Assembly (NCBI GenBank): GCA_030620095.1
Contig: JAUTXW010002080.1
Coordinates: forward strand, 1-64,000
Direction of reading: 5' to 3'
DNA length: 64,000 nt
Source: Kuschelorhynchus macadamiae
Lineage: Eukaryota > Arthropoda > Insecta > Coleoptera > Curculionidae
Of the stretch, positions 54,993 through 64,000 are shown piece after piece (position 1 is the first letter of the stretch; each line of letters starts with the position of its first letter). Made by a program: the position numbers and the translations under genes. The notes under the pieces are model-generated. The model was not told where the DNA came from. It searched no databases and saw only the letters and a program-made list of their open reading frames with translations.

Positions 54993-57215
54993 TTTTTATT
55001 TAGATTTAGAAAAGACACAATAAATTTACTAATTACAGATGCAACAAAAAATATAAATTACAGATGCAACAAAAAATATAAATGCACTTATTTGTAAAAA
55101 AGAAACACTCGATAGATCTTTAAAATCTTTATTACCCCTAAGTATACATAACACATTTATAGAAAAAGGACAAAATAAATACGAATTAAATTTTAATAGG
55201 ATTAAACAACAAAATATTCGTAAAATCTCTTTTCTTAAACAAAAACAGATGAAAAAACAACCTGAAAACCATAAAAACCCCTGGACTGAAAACTTAACGA
55301 ACACCATAATCCCTGAAAATGTACTAGAAATCCTAAACTTGGGACCAAATTTTGCTATTCCAATTAGTCAACAAAAGGATTTGCCTATTCCCGAAATTAT
55401 TAATAATATTGAACTATCTATATCTAATCTCCCAGTTGAATCTAAAGAAAATATTAGGAAAAAGTGTCACAACATCATCACAAATCATAATAATACAATC
55501 CAAGCTAAAAATCTAAATAAACAACAGAAGTCATGGGTTAAAAAGGTCAAAGAAACAAGGTCATTTTTAAAACAAAACCAAAATCTAAAAAAGTCTAATA
55601 AAACCGTTATTATGTAGTATGCATCAGAATATGATAAAAAAATGAATAATTTACTACTGGACAGTACAACTTACAAAGAAATAAAAACCGACCCGACAAA
55701 CATCTACCAAAATAAAAATAACGACCTTATATCTAAGTGGGAAAAGCAACTATACATATCACCAAAAAATGCCCAAGAACTTAAAATTCATAATGCTATA
55801 CCACCCCGAATATACGGAGTACCTAAATTACATAAAACAGGCGTCCCACGAAGACCCATTGTTTCATGTACCCAATCGCCATTTGAAAAATTATCTAAAT
55901 TTTTAAAAACATCCTAAATAAAGTAGTAAATAATAATGAATATTACATAAAAGACTCGTGGCATTTTAAAAGTAAAATAAAAAATATTATTTTACCAGAA
56001 AACCACATTTTAATCTCTCTAGACGTTGTATCATTATACACAAATATTCCAGTAGACTTAGCTCTGAAAATAATTGAAAAACAATGGACCCTTATAAAAC
56101 AATACACAGACATACCACTTAATGAATTTTTAGAAGCTGTCAAACTCACTCTAAGCTCTACTTGTTTTTTATTTAACGATTAAATTACAAACAAATTGAG
56201 GGGTGTGCAATGGGGGCTTCACTATTAAGTGTATTAGCCCAACTTGTACTTGAAGACCTAGAGAAATCAGTGATAAACAATCTTGACTTTGACCTACCAT
56301 TTTTTATCGATACGTTGATGACTGCTTGCTAGCAATACCAAAAGGAAAGTCCGATTATATTCTCAATGAATTCAATAATTATCACAAGTTACAATTTACT
56401 ATTGAAATCGAAGCAGAACAGCAAATACATTTTTTGGATCTAACACTTTACCACGCGAGAGACAACAAGATAAAAACAGCATGGTACACAAAAAGCACCT
56501 GGTCTGGCAGATATGTACATTTTAGTTCTGAGCACCCCCTGTCACAAAAAAATCTGTCATAATTGGCCTGGCAGATAGAGCCTTACAATTATCTGACCCC
56601 GAATACCGCAAAACTGCAATTAATAAAGCAAAACAAGCACTGCTCTCAAATGCTTATCCAAAATACCTCATAGACTCAATTTTCAAAAAAAGAATTCATA
56701 AACTCTATAACCAAACAAATGCACAACAAAAAAATAGCTCAAATCGTAATACAGTAAAATACTTAACTTTACCATATGTTCCTAATTTATCTGGAAAAAT
56801 TAAAAACGTAGTAAAAGCAGAAAACATAACAGTAAGTCACAAAGGTTTTAATCTACTTAATAACAATTTGAGTAAATTAAAGACAGCTATACCAAAGGAA
56901 AAAAAGAGCAACATTGTTTACGAAATACCGTGCAATGACTGCAATAAACTATATATCGGGCAAATCAGCCAATATTTAAAAAATCGCATTAACAGTCACA
57001 AATACGATAAAAGAAATAAAACAGCACTCACAAATCATATGACCGAAGACAACCATAAATTTAACTATGATAATGTTAAAATACTTATTACCGAAACTAA
57101 CATAAAGAAAAGGGAATTTTACGAAATGATCTGCATACAAAAAAATTCTAACGCGATTAACGCAAAAACAGACACGAAAAATTTACACAAAATATATCAT
57201 ACACTGTTAAAATGA
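54993..57215 (+). pseudogene. Penelope-like retroelement with GIY-YIG endonuclease, nearly complete
   Basis: Domains in order: N-terminal lysine-rich region (55015-55617; PNFAIPISQQKDLP); after a stop, 55642-55917 with PPRIYGVPKLHKTGVPRRPI (RT motif 1-2); motif A LISLDVVSLYTNIP (about 56008-56050); in another frame GCAMGASLLSVLAQLVLEDL (motif B, about 56200-56262); catalytic YVDD at 56311-56322 just before 56326; HFLDLTLYH; linker; and 56868-57215 with NIVYEIPCNDCNKLYIGQIS, the GIY-YIG nuclease signature. Penelope elements encode RT plus C-terminal GIY-YIG in one frame. Here about four indels or stops (near 55617, 55915, 56180, 56300, 56560) break it, but all catalytic motifs survive. A small duplication near 55029-55080 is also seen. 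Confidence 0.92.
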
Positions 57216-57592
57216 TTACTCCTACAATAAATGGTTTGTACATAGGTAATAAAAAATATATATTTCCAAAAAAAAATCTGTAAACAAAAAACGAAAAAAA
57301 AAATCTTTTAAAAAATACATAATTATATACCTATTATTAAATCCATACATAATTATATATCTATTCTTAAAAATAAATATCACATAAAAAAACCATACTG
57401 GTAATTTCTAAAACATATCAATTTTAAACTCTGCCTCGTAAAATATCAATCTGTGACGTGACTAAATGGATTACTATGACCGAAACACAGAGATTTCCTC
57501 ATGTTTCTTTTTACTATTTATGTAACTCCTAGCAATAAGTTAAAATTTAAAACTCATTCTAACCGGCTTATCTCTTGTTGATTTTGAAAATG

Positions 57593-57742
57593 GCCTGATC
57601 GTACGGCCGAAACGTCAATAATAAAAATTTGTGCTACTTCCTTAATGTAGTTATTTTTTAAACCAAAGGACCATATCCCAAGAATACACAATTTAACAAT
57701 ATACAAAGAGGTCCAAGAAAAACATTATTTTAACCATATATA
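57593..57742 (+). repeat. Right 150-bp inverted end of Penelope array, GAAACGTC motif
   Basis: Pairs with 54842-54992. It begins GGCCTGATCGTACGGCCGAA + ACGTC: CTGAT followed by a short inverted word and GAAACGTC, which looks like a collapsed hammerhead core (CUGAUCG instead of CUGAUGA and no proper stem II). By position it is the element's terminal repeat. Confidence 0.85.
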
Positions 57743-57889
57743 AATTATGTTCTTTACTATTTTTTCCCATAAAGAAAGGTTTTATTCTAGGAATAGAATT
57801 TTACCGAATATTTATATATTTTATATATCCGCCATTTTTTTTTGCTATATGGGATTCGCACTTAAAATTTAAAAGTCTCTCCTTGTGTA

Positions 57890-58235
57890 ACACTTGATTT
57901 TTGTGCAAATTTGTATATCCATTCGATAAATAGTTTTTTAATATTGATCTTTTTTACATTTAGTGATGCCGCCATGTTGTTCCGCCATATTGGATTTTTA
58001 CCAGAATCAAACTGTTTTATCCCCTTATAACCCTTAATTTTTTACCAAAATTTGAATTCTTGAACTATGCCGCGTACATACGGACGGACCAACGCCGACG
58101 GACCGACAGACTGACGGAAATGGGAGATCATGTTTTTCGAGATCCAGTGACCTGAAAATGCAAAGATTTGCAAAAATCACGGAGGGTGATTTTTTTCACG
58201 ATTACAATACTTTACTCTAACGAGAGAACTAAAAA
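57890..58235 (+). repeat. Dispersed repeat family D, copy 3
   Basis: Same family as 33100-33485 and inverted at 39750-40140: TGTAACACTTGATTTTTGTG, TTGGATTTTTACCAGAA, CTATGCCGCG, GACGGACCGACAGACTGACG, AAAGATTTGCAAAAATC and CACGATTACAATACT in that order. Non-coding. Confidence 0.8.
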
Positions 58236-59267
58236 TAAAACCAACTAAAAAAAAATACTGAAAAGTAAAAAAATATTGTATTCTATATTGCAACTTTAAC
58301 TAAAAGAGGTCTGCGTCTAACTAATAAAATAGACATTCTGTTTGAGATATTAAGGATTACTCAGGTCTTAGTTGAAAGCCAACTTCATAAAAGTCAAAGT
58401 TCCAAGAGAGATTGTTCATTTTTAATTGTCAGTGTTTTCTTTAAGTTTAATTCTTCGTGATTTTTTTTTATTTGAGATATTTACTATTTTATCTTACCCA
58501 CTATTAATCACACTCTATATAAGATGCAAATTATTATGAGATAGAAAAACGTTTTAAGAGAAATGATTTAAATAATTTTGTTACAAGGTTAACGTTGCCT
58601 GCCTACCACTATTCAGGCTTTCGAAATATTTATAAAAAAGTAAAACATTGCATTTTTGAAAATATGCTTTTTTTTATTTCGAACTAAATTTTAAACGTGT
58701 AGAAACATTTCTAAAGCAAGTTTGTGTACAAAATTTTGCAGTTCAGTCTAACTTTGAATATGACGTTTCAGAAACCCGGGCTTATAATCAAGTTATTTTT
58801 TTAATACGGACCCGTATTTAAAACCCTCTTTTCATCTCCCTCTATCACATGTTCTCGTATCTGAAAGTTTAAAACTGTTATTTAGACTTTAGGTGTAATA
58901 TATATTGTTGATTTTGCGTGGAAAAAGTGGAAAATGCATGCTTCTTATTTAAAAAGATTGGCAGACAAGATTTTTCTAACACAGGCCAGCTCATTATTTT
59001 CACAATGGAAATACCCTCCCAATAATAAAAAAAGTATTCGGTAAGCCCTAAACGTACCATTTTTTAATAGCTTAATTAGAACCTTTTATATTGGCAGTTA
59101 AACAATTTTATTGTGGGGCGGCTAAAATGGGTCCATTTTGCAACGGAAAAATTACCTAGACTGGATTGTTTACAACATTAGACATAAAATAAACGTTAAA
59201 CATCACTCTTCTGTTGAGTTTCGAATTGAGTGGTTCTCTGTGTATCGATAAGCAAGTGTAGACAAGA
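58236..59267. other. Non-coding, nothing recognised
   Basis: AT-rich sequence upstream of the transposase pseudogene. No paired termini recognised. Confidence 0.5.
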
Positions 59268-60903
59268 ATGTCGAGTCAAACGCGCCGAAGTTGCAAAATT
59301 TCTCCTGACAAATTTTGTTATATTTGTGGAGAATTTCTGGTGAAATCACAAGCCAGGCCATTTTTCGAATATGTAAAAAAAGCCTACTTTAAATATTTTG
59401 GTGTGTTAATTGGGGATCAAGATAAGCGGTGGGCTCCCTATGTGTTCTGTGTTAGTTGTAGTGTATCATTGGTGCAGTGGATAAAGGGGAAAGAGAAAAA
59501 GTATGCCTTTTGCAGTTCCAATGGTATGGCGAGAACCCATCAATCATTCTGACGATTGTTATTTTTGCCTGACAAAGACTGAAGGTTATTCCAAAAAGGG
59601 AAAGCACAATATAGAATATCCAAATCTGCAATCTGTCATACGACCTGTTCCTCATAATGCAAATTTGCCAGTGCCGATTGTACCTTTAAATTGGCAAGCT
59701 ATTGATTTGGGAGATAATGGAGATAACGCATCATCAGGCAGCTCAGAAGAACAGTGCACCGATCCCACTTTTACCACAGGTCCCAGTTCCGGCGAGCCAC
59801 ATTTGATTGTTCAAAGTGAATTAAATGATTTAGTACGTGATTTGGGTTTATCCAAGCAACAGTCAAAACTTCTGGGTTCCCGTCTTAAGGAATGGAACCT
59901 ACTGGCCAAAGAAACAAAAATTACGAATTTCAGAAAAAGAAATGCTATGTTTTCTGAATTCTACAGTATGGAAAATTCCTTGTGCGCGTGTACTGATGCG
60001 TGTACTGATATAGACAGGTTAATGTAGGAATTTGATATTGAACATTCTCCTCGTGAGTGGCGCTTATTAATAGACTCATCTAAATATAGCTTAAAAGCTG
60101 TGTTATTACATAATGGAAATTTGAAACTCTCTATACTAGTTGCCCATACAGTTGCAATGAAAGAAAATTATGAAAATAATAGGTATAAATGGCAGAAATG
60201 TGGGGACTTAAAAGCCATAGCGATTTTAGTGGGACTTCAGGGAGATTTACAAAATATTGCTGTTTTCTTTGTTTATGGGGCAGTCATGCAATAAACCAGC
60301 ATTATGTAACAAAAATTTGGCCAGAAAGAAGCGAATTTCAACCAGGATCTCAAAATGTTAAATTTATACCTCTTGTTGATCCCAAAAATGTCCTTTTGCC
60401 TCCTGTTCACATTAAACTTGGGCTGATGAAAAACTTTGTGAAGGCTTTGAATAAAGATGGTGATAGATTTAAATACCTAAGACAAGTCTTTCCTCAGTTA
60501 AGTGATGCCAAATTAAAAGAAGGCATTTTTATTGGGCCGCAAATCAGACAATTGTTGGACGATGTCAGTTTTACGGAAAAACTTACCTGGCGGGAACTTA
60601 GAGCATGGAATTCATTTGTTAATGTAAAAAGAGGATTTTTAGGCAACAATATGGATGAAAATTATGAACAATTAGTTAATGAACTCTTAGATGCCTATAA
60701 AGCGCTTGGTGCCAAAATGTCATTAAAAAATGACTTTTCCTAAAAATTTGGGAGTTGCTAGTGACGAGCAAGGTGAAAGGTTTCACCAAGATGTCAGAAC
60801 AATGGAAATTCGGTACCAAGGACGATGGGATGCAGCCATGATGGGCGACTACTGTTGGTTTTTGAAGAGAGATGATAGGACACCTCATAAACGGAAAAAA
60901 TAA
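59268..60903 (+). pseudogene. Transposase-like pseudogene, uncharacterised insect family
   Basis: The start codon at 59268 follows a long upstream region and opens with a putative zinc-binding N-terminus (CYICGEF and FCVSC). A frameshift near 59500 leads to the frame 59503-60027 (MVWREPINHSDDCYFCLTKT; NDLVRDLGLSKQQSKLLGSR). A TAG at 60025-60027 interrupts ahead of EFDIEHSPREWRLLIDSSKY and LKAVLLHNGN. A second frameshift near 60235 continues CCFLCLWGSHAINQHYVTKI, then PPVHIKLGLMKNFVKAL. A third near 60735 ends with FPKNLGVASDEQGERFHQDV, RYQGRWDAAMMGDYCWFL and stop. Candidate acidic residues are D in LIDSSK, D in CGDLKA and E in SDEQGERFH. The family recurs across arthropod genomes as uncharacterised proteins and is probably transposon-derived. 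It is unrelated to transposons 1 and 2. Few breaks indicate recent decay. Confidence 0.7.
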
Positions 60904-62488
60904 AGTTTAATTAGTGTTTTTCTCGTTTGCTTTTCTCTTGGATGTATAGTATGTTTAATAGGCGAAAACTGTAAACATAGTCAATAAACAGGGTTAAGAA
61001 TTTTCTGAAATCATTTTTTCTATAGATATTAAGTATCGTAACATTCGATATGGTTCTACAACTCTAACAAGAAAACCCTACGTGCTACAACTTTCTATTT
61101 GTCATTTTCGTATTTGGATAGGTCCATTCTATTAGATTATGCTATTCTGAGATGTGTGACAACAAAAATAATTTTTTTTGTCGGCCAGTGAATTATGATG
61201 TTCTGTTTACGAAACGTCAGAATCAAAATCTAACTACACTAGACAACAAAATGTTTAGGAAAAAGTTACAAATTTAAAGTATTTTTGGAAATAAAAAGAG
61301 AACAGCTTATTTTTTTTTCTGTTCCTGGGGTGAGCTAATTTGGCCACGAAAAGCAAACTTAAATTTTACTAAATATCTAAAAAAACATACATTTCGCCAT
61401 GGTATTAGTTTAATTATTATAAACAATGTAAATAAAAGGATAGATGATGTTTATTTAAAAAAAAATCAATATATATATTATAAAGGGATTTATCAGTTGA
61501 GGTTATATGAGTATTTTTATGCTTTTAGTTTTTAAGTTTAACAGGAAACGGCACTGAAAGCAACATTTTTGTGCCTAAACCCATGAAATTTTAGCATAGA
61601 GTTTTTGAAATTATACACAAGCTACCATTAACATAGTAGAGTAAGTATATAGTAATATTCAAATACGAATATAACACTGTAATCAGGGGATAGAGCTCTA
61701 TGGACTTGTAAAATTTCACGGAGTTAAGCACGAACATTTTACTTCACGTATCGTGTCCAATTAAACTGGAAATGAAATTTAAAAATCAATTGCACAAAAA
61801 TACTTCATATGACTTCAAATGTTAAATCACCGTGTAACATACAGAGTGAACGTATGCGTTGAACAGTTTGACGTTCAATTGTTTTTTGATATCTTATTTC
61901 CATAGCCAGAAAAAAAAACTATATAAGTTAGGTTTTTCAGTTTTTATTCTAGATAAACCATAAGGGAGGAATATCGTGTGTCCTCTGTATAAAATCGACG
62001 TACATGAAAGAAAATGTAAATGCTCTTTTTAAAGAAAATCTTGGAAAATAAAAGTGATTTATACATTTTTAATTACAGACGGAAATTAAGGAACATTCGT
62101 ATCCCATTTTTGGAGAACCCACTGTCAAAGCAATAGCAAGAAAACCAATTAATTTCGATTTTATTTAAAACTTTATAACCCACTTTAAATCTATAAAATA
62201 TTATCGAGCTACAAAGACATATTTAACGAGCGTAAATCAAATCGTACGTTGTACAAATTAATCAAATTTTGCCACCATCAGCATTATAAATTCCATCTGG
62301 CGTTACAACCATCCGCTTTGCCCCTATAAATTAGGATTATTTAATCAGATTTGTGTCTAAAAGTTAGGCTTGGAGGAATTGTATTTGAGTGATTGTTTTA
62401 AAATTACTTTCAGTTTTTTTTTACAAAATGGCTGTGAGGCACTTTATCATGCCTTAGAACAACTCTATAAAAAAGTGGTATCAAATAC
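60904..62488. other. Non-coding, nothing recognised
   Basis: Mostly AT-rich. About 62250-62360 is somewhat more balanced (CCATCTGGCGTTACAACCAT, CGCTTTGCCCCTATAAATTA) and unique here. No gene supported. Confidence 0.5.
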
Positions 62489-63613
62489 AGGGTGTCTGGT
62501 AAGTATGTGACCAACTCTTGGTATTGTATTGGAGACTTCGAAATTCCCCTACTGTTTCATATAAAAAAACGTCCTAAGGCACCCATTGACGAAATACAAG
62601 TCGTTAAGGATGAAACTTTTTGACTCTAACTTTTGAACTGACTTGTATATTTTATTTTTAATATTTAATGTAGACCATAAACTTATACACTATACTGTGA
62701 ATATTTTATATCGTCAGGGATGTCAGAAACGGACTTGCCACCAAACTCGTGTGCCCAAAATTTTGACACGTGTCACTTTGCAGAGCTAAAAAATAATTTT
62801 AAACACTAAGCATTCGTCTTTAAAAAATGTATTCTTGGTTTGTTTCGAAAAAATGAACCATTTTGTTGTATAATTTAACCACATATTAAATAAGAGTATT
62901 GCTAATAAGCAAAAAAATCTTTTACTTGGGCAGATTTTCCAAATGGACACCTTGTACTTCAATGCAGTCTCTCTTTCTACGGATTTTTTATACGCTTTTT
63001 GGAAAAACATTCTACGATCATTTCGAATTTTATTGCAATAATGCAATACAATTTGAAGCATGGTGAAGCAATTTTGTGTGTATACCAAATCTGAACTCTA
63101 ATTTGTAAAGGTATATGAATTATTGATTTTTTTGCAAAAATTGTAAATGCAAGGCTCCATCTAATCTTTATTCCAAAACAGCAAATCTATCAAGTAATTC
63201 TCAGTTTTCCCCAACGACCAATCATAAACCTTTATTAGTGCTTAGTCTGTATTATTGCGCAGGGTTTTCTTCATTTTAGATTTGTAAATTATGAGAGTTT
63301 ATAACCCCGTCTTTGTGAAGCCAGCTTCGTCCGTAAATAAAATAGTTCTAAATAAATTATTCTAGCAGACTGGACGCATTGCGTGTACCTTTTGAACATG
63401 GAAAGAATGATGCTCGGGATTAAGCAACTATTCTTTTAAAGTTTCACTTCTAATACAATTTGTTTTGCAAGAAGGAACTCTTCGGTTTGGGCAACGATCC
63501 TGATAAAGAGAGGCACCTTGGTTATTTTTATTTGCTAACCCGTACGTGAAATGCATATCAGCTAATTCAGCTGTTGAATAATTTGATATGGAAAGTGGTA
63601 AAAATAAACACAA
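62489..63613 (-). pseudogene. Mariner/Tc1-like transposase relic (DUF4817 type)
   Basis: On the minus strand: 63428-63600 encodes an N-terminal helix-turn-helix segment, AELADMHFTYGLANKNNQGA with YQDRCPNRRVPS, as in DUF4817 transposases. About 63290-63350 has TILFTDEAGFTKTGL, the first catalytic aspartate region of a DDE domain. 62930-63060 holds the C-terminal end (NKIRNDRRMFFQKAYKKSVE). The terminal word ACAGGGTGTCTGGTAAGTAT at 62489-62508 is typical of the ends of such insect elements. Much of the catalytic middle is frameshifted or missing, so it is dead. I did not find the matching other terminus before the window ends. Confidence 0.75.
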
Positions 63614-64000
63614 TTAAAGAAAGAAACACAAGAAATTAAAAGCAAATAATTAAAAGTGACGCGTTGCTCGAGAACGTTAACGTCAACGAAAGATCCTTGC
63701 CATGACAAAATCACTTCTGAAGCAGGACAATAATCATGACCTATTTTATTAAAAATATATTTTTAATAGCTCTACTGTAAAGTTTCAAGTTAGGGAAAAA
63801 TAAAATTATGTGGATACATTTTAACAACTAGGTTGTTTAGGTTGTTTTTTAATAAGTTGATAAACTGTACGATATAGAATTCTATTGTTCTCAAAAATGG
63901 TTAATTTTTACGAAACAAAAGAAAAATACTTTTTATTAAGAGAAATGGCCAAAGTATCTAAAAAATCAGAATTCAGGGCTGTAAAATGACTCCAGGTAAA
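63614..64000. other. Non-coding window end, nothing recognised
   Basis: AT-rich sequence that may include the rest of the DUF4817-type element's end. No feature supported. Confidence 0.4.

Noticed and set aside
57593..57620. Active hammerhead ribozyme at the right end of the Penelope array
   Set aside because: The core box reads CTGATCG rather than CTGATGA and there is no stem II, so only a remnant is plausible.

Overview
This is AT-rich nuclear DNA from an insect, almost certainly intronic. The only confident host coding sequence is one 83-nt exon at 26090-26172 (+). It encodes part of the first RNA-recognition motif of a CELF/Bruno-family RNA-binding protein. I could not find the neighbouring RRM1 exon upstream or the exon that should follow it, so the window probably lies inside two very long introns of this gene (at least about 26 kb and 38 kb). 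The CELF exon, the spliceosomal introns and the repertoire of arthropod transposons all point to an insect with a large, repeat-rich genome. I cannot name the order.

Almost everything else is decayed mobile DNA. 2.1-2.5 kb and 6.1-6.8 kb hold two copies of a ~210-bp near-perfect palindrome fused to long (TA)n tracts, and 5.4-6.0 kb holds a foldback element. 9.2-10.7 kb has three direct ~386-bp tandem units plus one inverted unit, each with a hammerhead-ribozyme-like core. 10.96-13.2 kb and 16.1-21.2 kb hold two decayed CR1/Jockey-like non-LTR retrotransposons. The second was split by a 2.7-kb TIR DNA transposon (16786-19461) with a DDE-like transposase relic. 25.16-25.69 kb is a TIR element just upstream of the host exon, and a 216-bp (TA)n tract begins 86 bp after its splice donor. 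32.1 kb, 34.8-35.9 kb and 52.2-53.5 kb are further non-LTR fragments. 37.3-39.1 kb is a nested repeat block with tRNA-like modules. 40.2-41.5 kb holds a mirror-arranged minisatellite and a ~640-bp foldback. 43112-45540 is a second DDE transposon related to the first, with TIRs and an ACAT duplication. 49.45-51.9 kb is an R4/Dong-like retrotransposon ending near a (TAA)n tract. 53.55-57.75 kb is an inverted array of Penelope-like elements with a GIY-YIG domain, 150-bp inverted ends and a hammerhead-like motif. 59.27-60.9 kb and 62.49-63.6 kb are two more transposase pseudogenes.

The elements do not form a pathway. They form layers of insertion in introns. The most interesting threads are the hammerhead-like motifs in three unrelated-looking repeat contexts, the recurrent link between GAAACGTC-bearing palindromes and TA microsatellites, and the small unoccupied island around the conserved CELF exon. 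A few stretches of more balanced composition with no repeat signature (14.1-14.7, 23.1-23.5, 39.2-39.5 and 48.8-49.1 kb) could be conserved intronic regulatory DNA, but this is inference from composition only.
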